Below, piece after piece: positions 1 through 6,540 of a stretch of DNA of 40,164 nucleotides. Each line of letters begins with the position of its first letter. Within the stretch, counting starts at the first letter, position 1. Source of the stretch: Nitrospirota bacterium (GTDB taxonomy: Bacteria > Nitrospirota > Leptospirillia > Leptospirillales > Leptospirillaceae); NCBI GenBank assembly GCA_023481175.1, contig JAMCWM010000014.1:1-40164 (forward strand). The letters are read 5' to 3'. Both the position numbers and the translations under genes were made by a program. Below the pieces are notes generated by a model. That model was not told the DNA's origin. It saw only the letters and a program-made list of their open reading frames with translations, and did no database searches.

Positions 1-217
1 GGGAATAGACAGTCCCAAGAGAAGGACGTTCGTTTTTCAAAGAGGGAAGGGTTTTGATCTGGTCGTACAGAGAAAGACTGACTCCATCCTGTTTCCAGGA
101 ATCTCTCCTCTGCTCCAGAAAATGGTTATAGAGCCAGCGGCACTCTTCCATCTGTCGATTCAGAAGAGTTTCCTGTTTGCGGGTCGGATACAGCCGAAAC
201 TTGTATGTTTTTCTCAT
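1..217 (-). CDS. tnpB: TnpB (IS200/IS605 family OrfB), N-terminal part, cut by window edge
   Basis: Reading the minus strand from the ATG at 217 gives 72 open codons that run off the window at base 1. The protein begins MRKTYKFRLYPTRKQ and continues with ECRWLYNHFLEQR and YDQIKTLPSLK. This is the characteristic N-terminus of TnpB/OrfB proteins of IS200/IS605 (IS1341-type) elements: a beta strand ending in RLYPT, then the CRWLYN helix. TnpB is an RNA-guided nuclease of the Cas12 lineage, but its RuvC residues and zinc finger lie outside the window, so activity cannot be judged. An in-frame ATG at 226 would add three residues. No clear ribosome binding site is visible, and no TnpA is encoded in the 500 bases upstream, so a TnpA-less element is likely if it is intact. 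Confidence 0.88.
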   Translation of the reverse strand, partial: MRKTYKFRLYPTRKQETLLNRQMEECRWLYNHFLEQRRDSWKQDGVSLSLYDQIKTLPSLKNERPSLGTVYS

Positions 218-250
218 GTTGTGCATCGTATATCGTGATACACAAAACGT

Positions 251-274
251 CAAGAGGCATTCATCCTCCTCTTG
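251..274. repeat. Inverted repeat, possible left-end hairpin of the TnpB element
   Basis: CAAGAGG at 251-257 pairs with CCTCTTG at 268-274, leaving a 10-base loop. It sits 25 bases outside the TnpB start. IS200/IS605 elements carry subterminal hairpins recognised by TnpA at both ends, so this is a candidate left-end hairpin. Position is the only support; the element boundary is not visible. Confidence 0.35.
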
Positions 275-545
275 GCAAAAACGCCTAAGAGGGGGTATTC
301 TGCCTTGATTACTGATAAAGTGTCCGTAGGATCTTCTGCTTAACCAATTTGAGCTTTGTTCTTTTATGGAACATCCGGATATGCAATATCAAGCATGGAA
401 AAAAGGGAGGATCTGCAGAGGTACTTCTTTTTGGTGAGGCGGTGAAGCAGGCGGGGTTCGGGACGGACCGGGACAAGCCGGACTGAAAGTGTCAGGCTAG
501 AACCTAAGACCCTTGAGGGAGAGAGTCAAACAATGAGAAAAAGGA

Positions 546-592
546 CCCTATTCTGACGCGTTTTCGGGCCTCAGGTTGACGTCAGGATAGGG
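546..592. repeat. 13-bp inverted repeat with 21-base loop
   Basis: CCCTATTCTGACG at 546-558 pairs with CGTCAGGATAGGG at 580-592. Twelve of 13 pairs are Watson-Crick, and the odd one is an A-G transition that becomes G-U on one strand. No T tract follows on either strand, so it does not look like a Rho-independent terminator. It may be the end of a degraded mobile element or a structured RNA. Confidence 0.6.
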
Positions 593-608
593 TATACCCC
601 AAAATGAC

Positions 609-626
609 ACGCATCGAATCATGCGT
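609..626. repeat. 6-bp perfect hairpin ACGCAT/ATGCGT
   Basis: ACGCAT (609-614) and ATGCGT (621-626) are perfect inverted repeats around a 6-base loop, 16 bases after the larger inverted repeat. Function is unknown; it could belong to the same structure. Confidence 0.4.
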
Positions 627-702
627 CTGTTTCAGGAGGAGCGATTTCCCCTGCTCCCGGGTTTAGCCCCTTGATCAGGCCCCTCTCCCCACGTTTTTAA
701 GG

Positions 703-730
703 TTGGAATGGACCCAAAACGGGGTATGAT
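703..730 (+). promoter_or_regulatory. Sigma70-like promoter before the Uma2-family gene
   Basis: TTGGAA at 703-708 and TATGAT at 725-730 are separated by 16 bases. Transcription would begin near 737, giving a leader of about 27 bases that carries the AAGGAGG ribosome binding site at 752-758. The -10 TATGAT recurs in other promoters of this window (5743, 38816). Confidence 0.55.
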
Positions 731-763
731 GACAAGGAATCCACATTGCGGAAGGAGGTTTTG

Positions 764-1327
764 ATGAAAACGTCCAGTCTCAAAGAATGGACTTACGAGG
801 AATTCATGTCGCTCCCGGAAGGGGGTCCCTTTCGCTACGAGATCATCGATGGAGAGCTTTGCATGACCCCGTCCCCAAGTCCACGGCATCAAGAAATTTC
901 CAGAAACCTTCTCCGCGTCATCGATGTCTTCCTTCTACAAAAAAATCTGGGGAAAATTTTCGCCGCCCCCTGCGATGTGGTCTTTTCCAAAGATCCGCTT
1001 CAGGTGGTCGATCCGGACCTGCTCTTTGTCTCGAAGGAGCATTTGTCCATCATTGGCGAGAAGAACATCCAGGGCGTTCCGGACCTGACCGTCGAGATCC
1101 TGTCCCCGACAACGGCAACGAGCGACCGACGGGTGAAACATTCCCTCTATGAACGGTTCGGGGTTCCCGAGTACTGGATCGTGGATCCGGCAACGAACAC
1201 GATCCAAGTGTTCCGTCTTGTCGACGGGCACTATCCGGCTCCAATCGAATACGGCAAGAGTGATCGTCTCGAATCCCCCCTTTTCCCCGGGCTGTCGATT
1301 CCCCTCTCCGAAGTATTTTCCTCCTGA
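764..1327 (+). CDS. Uma2 family (DUF820) PD-(D/E)XK nuclease-like protein
   Basis: The 187-aa product matches the Uma2/DUF820 family of restriction-endonuclease-like folds. Visible core elements are YEIIDGEL near residue 25, PSPRH near 38, VVDPDLLFVS with Asp85, LTVEILSP with Glu111 and the following Lys125 in RRVKHSLYE, then GVPEYWIVDP. Together they give the expected acidic-acidic-Lys active-site pattern, so the nuclease core looks intact. The start is the ATG at 764, with AAGGAGG five bases upstream, rather than the in-frame TTG at 746. It stands alone behind its own promoter, between an IS element and a small secreted protein. Family members are often multicopy and frequently found near mobile DNA; their cellular role is largely unknown, so I assign no target. 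Confidence 0.88.
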   Translation: MKTSSLKEWTYEEFMSLPEGGPFRYEIIDGELCMTPSPSPRHQEISRNLLRVIDVFLLQKNLGKIFAAPCDVVFSKDPLQVVDPDLLFVSKEHLSIIGEKNIQGVPDLTVEILSPTTATSDRRVKHSLYERFGVPEYWIVDPATNTIQVFRLVDGHYPAPIEYGKSDRLESPLFPGLSIPLSEVFSS

Positions 1328-1431
1328 AGGCTCCCTTTTTGCGTCTTGAGGAGGTCCCTGTCGACCTGTGAGAGGGAAGGCCCCCCTCCCAAACGCATTC
1401 GTCAATGATTTCTCTCCGGAGGAGTCAGAAA

Positions 1432-1734
1432 ATGAAGGGAGTCATTAAGTTGCAGAAGATTCAAAAATTTACTAAGACGATCATCGTATGTCTGTTTTTC
1501 CTGATTTTGCCAGCAAAGTCTTTTGCTTTTTCGGTAGGCTCAACCCCTCCATCCGCCAGTGTGAATGGGAATACCCTCCAGGGAATACAGCAAAATCAAC
1601 AAATAGGGGGTGGTTTTTCAATACCATGGCCTTGGGACTGGTCGATTTTCCAAAAGTCCAAAAAACCTCCTCAAACACAGCCTCAGAATCTAAAAAATGC
1701 TTTACCCCCAACACAAGTTGAGAACCAGAAGTAA
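1432..1734 (+). CDS. Small secreted protein, unknown function
   Basis: This is a 100-aa protein I do not recognise. It has a basic N-terminus, a hydrophobic stretch (residues about 16-27) and an AKSFA site near residue 32, so a cleaved Sec signal peptide is likely. The mature part is short, rich in Gln, Asn and Pro, with the aromatic patch IPWPWDWSIF and a tail of Pro and Gln. The start is set by GGAGGAG at 1418-1424, seven bases before the ATG at 1432. Codon use is more AT-rich than in the long operons, which suggests recent acquisition or weak expression. Nothing in the neighbours gives a function. Confidence 0.55.
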   Translation: MKGVIKLQKIQKFTKTIIVCLFFLILPAKSFAFSVGSTPPSASVNGNTLQGIQQNQQIGGGFSIPWPWDWSIFQKSKKPPQTQPQNLKNALPPTQVENQK

Positions 1735-2068
1735 CCATTCAGGGCCAGGCTGATTACGGATGGAACTGCCTTCGGCTTCGCCTCCTCTCCTCCATCTCCG
1801 CAAATAAGGAATCTTCTGTCCCGACAAGAGCCCATAATTGCTCGAACAGTGCCACTATTCGATTGACCAAACTCATACATCCGTCGTACAAACCTGATGG
1901 TCAATTCTGATACAATTTCAAGAAAGGAATGGGTTACTTACTGGTTCGTCCAGCAACGCGGGGGAGAAATACAGGCATAAGTTGTCCGATGCCCAAAACA
2001 GGCCTAATGTGGCCAAACGGACAATTTATGCATGTTTTCATACAACAGCAGAAGAGATAGACAAACAA
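1735..2068. other. 334-base gap; one nested stem-loop, otherwise nothing seen
   Basis: No supported gene lies here. The only structure I see is the nested inverted repeat at 1975-2031, downstream of tRNA-Pro, which is read on the minus strand. Confidence 0.5.
1975..2031. repeat. Nested stem-loop: 14-bp outer and 4-bp inner stem
   Basis: GCATAAGTTGTCCG at 1975-1988 pairs with CGGACAATTTATGC at 2018-2031, with one transition. Inside the loop GGCC at 2001-2004 can pair with GGCC at 2011-2014. It lies 38 bases beyond the 3' end of tRNA-Pro (minus strand). No T tract follows, so a classical terminator is unlikely. A miniature inverted-repeat element or a transcript-end structure are possible. Confidence 0.6.
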
Positions 2069-2145
2069 TGGTCGGGGCGACAGGATTTGAACCTGCGACC
2101 CCCTGCTCCCAAAGCAGGTGCGCTACCAAGCTGCGCCACGCCCCG
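2069..2145 (-). tRNA. tRNA-Pro (anticodon TGG)
   Basis: The minus strand folds as a complete 77-nt tRNA. The acceptor arm is CGGGGCG with CGCCCCG, the T arm contains GGTTCAAATCC, the discriminator is A, and the terminal CCA is encoded. The anticodon loop TTTGGGA gives anticodon TGG, which reads CCN proline codons. A TACAAT box on the minus strand (2172-2167) lies at the right distance for a -10 element, but no good -35 is visible. Confidence 0.97.
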
Positions 2146-2186
2146 AAATAATTCCGACAAAATGTTATTGTAGCAGATCTTGAGGG

Positions 2187-3395
2187 ATGACTACCAGACT
2201 GATCATCAACCAAAGAAGGAATGACCTTCCCCTGATGCAGCCCCTTCGAAATCCATTATTTCTGGCCGGAGCCCTCTGTGTTCTGGTTTTCTCCCCGACT
2301 TTCTCCCTGGCCGATGAGATCCTGCATGAAGAGCATTCCCACTACCGGGACCAGATCCGGCGGATCCAGGATGCGCTTGAGAAGAAGAAGAAAGAAAATG
2401 ACTTCCAGACTCTTCTGGCCGATGCCCGACGGTCGGCGCGGTGGATATTCAAGGAGACGCGGGCGGCCGAAACGGTCAAACGCCGTCTGGACCGACACAT
2501 CGATCGGGAGTTTTTTGACCTCGACCTCCCCGTTCTCATCCACCCTCTTCCCGTCCATCCGTTTTTGATCCAGAAGACGACCTCCCATTCAAGCCTTGTC
2601 ACGGACTTTGAGAAGGGGACGATCACGGCCCGCGTTTCCGTCCCCTTTTTTGAGGACAGGGGCCTGAGAAAGGCCCGGAACGAAGCGGTCTTTCTCTCCA
2701 TTCTCCTCCTCAGGGACGGAATCCGTCATCTTCCGGTCAGAGAGTTTGTCCCCCTCGTGAAAACCCTTCCTCCGGAGGCCTCCCTGCCCGGAGGACCGAT
2801 CGAGCAATACCTGATTTCCCGAGGGCTCACCTCTTCGAATCTTTCCATGGACATTCACACACTGGCCGCCGGGGGTGGAATCGCCCTGGCCAAGATCGTC
2901 ATTCCCTTTCCGCTGCACATCGGGGACAAACTGGCCATAAATATTGAACGTTCTGCCGGCGCCACGGTCCAGCCCGGTCTTCTCCATCCTTCCGTCCATA
3001 AGCTTCCTCCCACCGGTCTTGTGGTCGACGCCCGCCGTTTGCGGATCCACCCTTTCCGGGACCTTGTCCTCCTTTCGGAAACCCGCCGCATTCTCATGAT
3101 TCCGGACGAGGGACGTCCCTCGGAATCCCTCCCCTTCGGATGGGCGGGCTGGAGCGACGGACAGAACACCGAAGCCCTTCAACAAAGGGTCGGACTCAAT
3201 CCCCTGGTTGTCAGGCCGGAAGAGTTCGTTCATCATCAGGTCTTTCTTTTATCTCGGAAAGATGCAGCAAAAATTATCGCGGATCTCCTCCCTACAAGGC
3301 TTCTTGAAGCGGGACATATTCTGGTTCTTGTCTCACCCCAGAGACTGATCCGGCCTTCCGCCGTGCCATCACCAACGAATGGACACTCTCCGTGA
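2187..3395 (+). CDS. Exported protein of unknown function with LPP20/FlgP-like C-terminal region
   Basis: A protein of up to 402 aa with a signal peptide (LFLAGALCVLVF, then FSLADE, cleavage after Ala). A charged, probably coiled region (HYRDQIRRIQDALEKKKKEN) follows. The C-terminal half has the layout TGLVVDAR, then a GWAGW/QQRVGLNPLVV block, then LSRKDAAKI, close to the arrangement of envelope proteins related to LPP20/FlgP lipoproteins. I infer a periplasmic or outer-membrane-associated role and no enzyme activity. The start is uncertain: the ATG at 2187 has GAGGG directly against it, while the in-frame ATG at 2235 (MQPLRNP) gives a better signal peptide but only a distant AAGGA. It overlaps the next gene by 4 bases, so the two are probably cotranslated. 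Confidence 0.7.
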   Translation: MTTRLIINQRRNDLPLMQPLRNPLFLAGALCVLVFSPTFSLADEILHEEHSHYRDQIRRIQDALEKKKKENDFQTLLADARRSARWIFKETRAAETVKRRLDRHIDREFFDLDLPVLIHPLPVHPFLIQKTTSHSSLVTDFEKGTITARVSVPFFEDRGLRKARNEAVFLSILLLRDGIRHLPVREFVPLVKTLPPEASLPGGPIEQYLISRGLTSSNLSMDIHTLAAGGGIALAKIVIPFPLHIGDKLAINIERSAGATVQPGLLHPSVHKLPPTGLVVDARRLRIHPFRDLVLLSETRRILMIPDEGRPSESLPFGWAGWSDGQNTEALQQRVGLNPLVVRPEEFVHHQVFLLSRKDAAKIIADLLPTRLLEAGHILVLVSPQRLIRPSAVPSPTNGHSP

Positions 3396-4360
3396 AAATG
3401 TCTCCGATCTCTTTCTGGAGCCTCTTGCTCTGTCTTCTGGTGACTCTTCCCGGATGCGCCCAGCCCGAAATCATCCTCGAAGACCGGATCGAGCCACCCA
3501 TCAAGCTTGGACCCGTTCACAGGATCGGAGTCCTCGTCTGGCCTGTCGGGACCGAGGAGCAGCGCCTCCTTGAAGGGACCATTCTCAGGAATCTCGAAGA
3601 GGTGCCCGGACTCCATCCCGTGGCCATCACCTCCGAAAAACGTTCCTCCCAGATCCCCCTGTCCGTCCCGGAACTCGCCCATCTTTCCGGCTCGAACGAC
3701 CTCCTCATGGTCAATATCCTCTCCCACACAGTCTCCGACCGAAGGATCATTGCCGGAAACTGCGCCGCCCCGCCCTGCCAGACGATCACCGTCCCCATGA
3801 CAGTTCGGACCAACACCATCCGCCTCCATATCCTCTTTTTGCGGGCCTTTCCCTTTCACGTCGAACTCGACCGGAAGGTGACGGTCAGAAACACCTCCAA
3901 GAAAATTCCTTTCTCCCTTTTCCAAAGGAAATTCACTCCCCAGACCACCCTCAACCTCCACCTCTACGCCAAGATTGCCCAGCATATCCGGTATCTCTTC
4001 AGCACCCTCCGGATGACCGTCAAGAGGCCTTTCTATCCGTATGACACCCCGTCGGAAAAGGCCTACCGGAGCCTTCAGGCCAAAAAGCCCGTTCTGGCCC
4101 TTTTCTTCCTGAACTCGGAATACGGGCGTCTGAAAAAGGAGAACAGGCCGGTCCCTCCCAAGCTTTATGCCGATCTTGGGGTGACCTATGAAGCCCTGGG
4201 CGTCTACTCCCTGGCCGACTATTATTACCGGAAGGCGGAAAAGCACATGAAGTCCGAAACACTGAAAAAATTTGAACACCAGATGAAGTCGATGATGGTC
4301 TACTTCATCGGCATCAACTTCTTCGAGAAAGGGGAGACTCATGCTCAACACGCTCCTTGA
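3392..4360 (+). CDS. Lipoprotein with C-terminal TPR-like segment, unknown function
   Basis: A 322-aa protein starting at a GTG that overlaps the previous stop (GTGA); an ATG two codons later is the alternative. The N-terminus has a lipoprotein signal, hydrophobic LLLCLLVTLPGC with Cys22 in the lipobox, followed by AQPE. Because residue +2 is Ala rather than Asp, outer-membrane sorting is plausible. The mature part includes a region with two close cysteines (GNCAAPPC) and, near the end, a TPR-like stretch (YADLGVTYEALGVYSLADYYYRKAEKH). It forms a tight pair with the exported protein before it and overlaps the XRE-MBL gene after it by 20 bases. The pair looks like parts of one envelope assembly; the function is not known. 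Confidence 0.72.
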   Translation: MKMSPISFWSLLLCLLVTLPGCAQPEIILEDRIEPPIKLGPVHRIGVLVWPVGTEEQRLLEGTILRNLEEVPGLHPVAITSEKRSSQIPLSVPELAHLSGSNDLLMVNILSHTVSDRRIIAGNCAAPPCQTITVPMTVRTNTIRLHILFLRAFPFHVELDRKVTVRNTSKKIPFSLFQRKFTPQTTLNLHLYAKIAQHIRYLFSTLRMTVKRPFYPYDTPSEKAYRSLQAKKPVLALFFLNSEYGRLKKENRPVPPKLYADLGVTYEALGVYSLADYYYRKAEKHMKSETLKKFEHQMKSMMVYFIGINFFEKGETHAQHAP

Positions 4361-5228
4361 GGACCAGGCCGGGGATGTTCTCAAGAAGTTCCGGTACGGG
4401 AGAAAAAAATCCCTGAAGGAGGTCGCAGGACTTACCGGACTCCCCGCGGACCTTCTCCGGAGCCTGGAGTCGGGGGAGCGTGTCCCCGAGCCCAGCCAGC
4501 TGGTCGCGCTGGGAGAGATCCTGGGATTCGACGGGGCAGAGATGGCCTCTCTTCATCTTCATCCGGAGGCCACTCCGGAGGTGCCGGCTCCCCCGGACTT
4601 TCTTCCTGTCCGGGAAAGCTTCGGAGGATATGCGGTCTGGTGCACGGTCCTCCGCCATCCAGAGGACCCGCACAGAGCCCTTCTCGTGGATACGGGCGGA
4701 GGAGGCTCCATTCTTCGCGAGACCCTCAGGCGCCGCGATCTCAGGATCGAGGGAATCCTGCTGACACATGGCCACGGAGACCACGGAGGGGGATTTGTGG
4801 GCCTGCTTCCGGGAGACGATGTTCCCGTCCTCCTCTCCCGGAAGGATCGTCCCCTCCTTCCGGAGGCGGCTCTGTATACAGGGCCCCTTCTCTCCCCCGA
4901 GGAAGGATGCCGGGAACTCGTGCGAAAGGGGTGGCGCATCGAGGTGACAGAGGCTCCCGGTCACACCCCGGGGTCGGTTGCCTACTACACCGAAGGGGTC
5001 CTTTTCGTTGGAGATACCCTGTTCTGCGGATCGGCCGGACGAAGCGATACCCCCGACGACTTTCCGACCCAGCTCGACTCCATCCACCGTCTGGTCTCAG
5101 GATATCCCCCCGATACCGTCATCATTTCGGGCCATGGACCCTTCACAACCATCGCCCGGGAGAAATCCCACAATCCTTTCGTCCGGTCCAGGGAATTCCA
5201 ATCGGGACATTCCCAGAAAACAGAATAA
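4341..5228 (+). CDS. XRE-type helix-turn-helix fused to metallo-beta-lactamase-fold hydrolase
   Basis: The 295-aa protein has two domains. Residues about 13-65 form a Cro/XRE-like DNA-binding domain (SLKEVAGLTGLPADLLRSLESG, then PSQLVALGEILG). From about residue 95 an MBL-fold hydrolase follows with all metal ligands: THGHGDH (His143, His145, Asp147, His148), His208 in APGHTPGS, Asp225 in VGDTLF and His265 in SGHGPFTT. This resembles glyoxalase II-type hydrolases. The combination suggests a DNA-bound or self-regulating hydrolase that senses a metabolite; this is inference. The start has GGGGAG about six bases before the ATG and lies inside the preceding lipoprotein gene. The substrate is unknown. 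Confidence 0.88.
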   Translation: MLNTLLEDQAGDVLKKFRYGRKKSLKEVAGLTGLPADLLRSLESGERVPEPSQLVALGEILGFDGAEMASLHLHPEATPEVPAPPDFLPVRESFGGYAVWCTVLRHPEDPHRALLVDTGGGGSILRETLRRRDLRIEGILLTHGHGDHGGGFVGLLPGDDVPVLLSRKDRPLLPEAALYTGPLLSPEEGCRELVRKGWRIEVTEAPGHTPGSVAYYTEGVLFVGDTLFCGSAGRSDTPDDFPTQLDSIHRLVSGYPPDTVIISGHGPFTTIAREKSHNPFVRSREFQSGHSQKTE

Positions 5229-5266
5229 AAAAAGGGGCCGAAGCCCGATGATCCGCTCCGACCCCT
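5227..5266 (-). terminator. Rho-independent terminator of the Rieske gene
   Basis: On the minus strand a 12-bp stem with two mismatches (arms 5266-5255 and 5244-5233) and a 10-base loop is followed by seven T (5233-5227). The T tract overlaps the stop codon of the converging XRE-MBL gene. Confidence 0.75.
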
Positions 5267-5288
5267 GCGCGACCCCTGTGAGAAGCTG

Positions 5289-5588
5289 TCAGGATAACAG
5301 GATGGTGACCTCGTCACCGGAACCCCGAACGTCAAAACAGCTGACCTTTTCACCCGGCCGCGACGCACATTCCCCGGTTCGGATATCGAAGCTCCATCCG
5401 TGAAGAGGACAGGAGACCTTCTCCCCGCGGAGCGTCCCGTCGGAGAGATATCCCCCCCGATGGGGACAACGATTTTCGATGGCATGATACTGTCCGTTGA
5501 TCCTGAACAGGGCGATCTCCTGACCTTCGGCCATGACAAGCTGCCCCTCGTTGTCCTTTGCGGAATATGTCACAGTCACACTTTTCAT
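5289..5588 (-). CDS. Rieske [2Fe-2S] ferredoxin-like protein
   Basis: A 99-aa single-domain protein with both Rieske cluster-binding motifs, CPHRG (Cys41, His43) and CPLHGW (Cys60, His63), so the [2Fe-2S] site is complete. There is no membrane anchor or signal peptide, which separates it from the Rieske subunit of bc1/b6f complexes and places it with the soluble NirD-like or dioxygenase-ferredoxin-like proteins. It would act as a cytoplasmic electron carrier. The start ATG at 5588 has GGAGG five bases upstream. It is transcribed alone, divergent from the methyltransferase and convergent with the XRE-MBL gene, and ends in a clear terminator. No partner reductase or oxygenase is next to it. Confidence 0.92.
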   Translation of the reverse strand: MKSVTVTYSAKDNEGQLVMAEGQEIALFRINGQYHAIENRCPHRGGYLSDGTLRGEKVSCPLHGWSFDIRTGECASRPGEKVSCFDVRGSGDEVTILLS

Positions 5589-5900
5589 CGAACCTCCATA
5601 TAGTCTCGTTAAGATGACGGATTTGCGCCGGATTCTGCCGGATAAGACCGCTCCGACAAATCTTTTTCGATCATACCCTCCCTTCCTCCTTACGCGCAAA
5701 TGGAGGCTCAAGGGTGCTTTGTTTTTTCTCCCATGGCGGTGGTATGATCTTGGGAAAACGCATCCTGAGACCCCTTTTTCCTCACAAGAGGGGAACCCCT
5801 TCTTTATGGGCCGGCAGTTCCAGTCCCCTGGTCCGGTCCGCGAGTGCGATGAGGGACTTAACGAGACTGAACAACCAGAAAGGGAGCGGAAAGACCTCCG
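5589..5900. other. 312-base divergent intergenic region
   Basis: It separates the minus-strand Rieske gene from the plus-strand methyltransferase. It holds the ribosome binding site of the Rieske gene and a plausible plus-strand promoter at 5719-5748. About 145 bases would then form a leader before the methyltransferase; I see no riboswitch-like or terminator structure in it that I can support. Confidence 0.5.
5719..5748 (+). promoter_or_regulatory. Sigma70-like promoter for the methyltransferase-peptidase-SDR genes
   Basis: TTGTTT (5719-5724) and TATGAT (5743-5748) are 18 bases apart. Transcription would start near 5755 and read 5901-8345, where the three genes are 10 bases apart or overlap. 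Confidence 0.5.
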
Positions 5901-6530
5901 ATGGACAGAGAAGAACAACTCAACAAATATCTTGACGACCTGACCTTTGACAAGGACCCCATTGTGGGAGAGATCGCCCTTCTGACCAAGCAGCACGGTC
6001 GCTTCCATCCTGGACGCTCGGGGGGACTTCTCATGGCGATTCTGGCCACGACCGCCAAGATGGACCATGTCTTCGAATGGACCGCGGGATACGGATCGAC
6101 CACCATCTGGCTCGCCAAATCCCTTCCCGAAACGACCACCCATGCCATCGGGACGGTCAGCGACGAAAACCTTCGCCTGATTTCGAACTATCTCAAGCGC
6201 GCCGGACTTTCCGGACGGATCCAGGTCTCGAAGAGCCAGGGGCCCGACCACCTGATGGCCCAGGAATCGCCACAGAACCTCATCGTTCTCGACCTCCAGC
6301 AGGAGCGAACGAAGCTTGCCGACTGGTGGGTGGCGGTCGAGAAGAAGCTGGCCCCGGGCGGCATGCTCATCTCCCTGGGAATGATGCCCCCCGAGACGGG
6401 CGGCGGATCCCGGTCCCTCCTCGCCTCTTCCGTCGAAGCCTTCAACCACAAGATCCTCGGGAATCCGAATTTCCTCACGACCATCCTTCCTGTCTCCGAG
6501 GGAATGCTGGTCGCGAGCCGGCTTTCCTGA
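5901..6530 (+). CDS. Class I SAM-dependent methyltransferase, O-methyltransferase-like
   Basis: The 209-aa protein has the layout of small bacterial O-methyltransferases (YrrM/COMT-like). An N-terminal helix region (HGRFHPGRSGGLLMAILATT) is followed by motif I in degenerate form (VFEWTAGYGSTTIWLAKSLP), a THAIGTVSDENL strand where the ribose-binding acid usually lies, a YLKRAGLSGRIQV segment, NLIVLDLQQE and KKLAPGGMLI. The usual acid at the end of strand 2 is not obvious, so substrate and even activity are uncertain. The ribosome binding site is weak (GGAG lies 15 bases upstream). It is followed ten bases later by the M24 peptidase and is probably cotranscribed with it. Confidence 0.68.
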   Translation: MDREEQLNKYLDDLTFDKDPIVGEIALLTKQHGRFHPGRSGGLLMAILATTAKMDHVFEWTAGYGSTTIWLAKSLPETTTHAIGTVSDENLRLISNYLKRAGLSGRIQVSKSQGPDHLMAQESPQNLIVLDLQQERTKLADWWVAVEKKLAPGGMLISLGMMPPETGGGSRSLLASSVEAFNHKILGNPNFLTTILPVSEGMLVASRLS

Positions 6531-6540
6531 CAGGATTCCC

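Larger units (their letters stand above)
227..763. other. 537-base gap with inverted repeats, no convincing gene
   Basis: No open frame here has a ribosome binding site and a recognisable product. It lies between the start of tnpB and the uma2-like gene. It holds three inverted repeats, listed separately (251-274, 546-592, 609-626), and a promoter just before the nuclease gene. Base composition is lower in GC near 227-400 than in the neighbouring operons. The left end of the TnpB element must fall in this gap, most likely near the 251-274 hairpin. On the plus strand, 449-555 has a short open stretch resembling the loose tail of TnpB proteins, but this is too weak to call. Confidence 0.5.

Noticed and set aside
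449..555. Plus-strand stretch that could be the loose C-terminal tail of a second TnpB
   Set aside because: No zinc-finger or RuvC block precedes it, the frame has a stop upstream, and TnpB tails are too variable to identify by eye.
1982..2213. Short open frames on both strands with phrases such as [21 protein letters not shown]
   Set aside because: This is the translation of tRNA-Pro, a frequent false gene.
3236..4384. Minus-strand open frame of 382 codons
   Set aside because: Antisense to the TPR lipoprotein, which has a lipobox, correct overlaps and protein-like composition.
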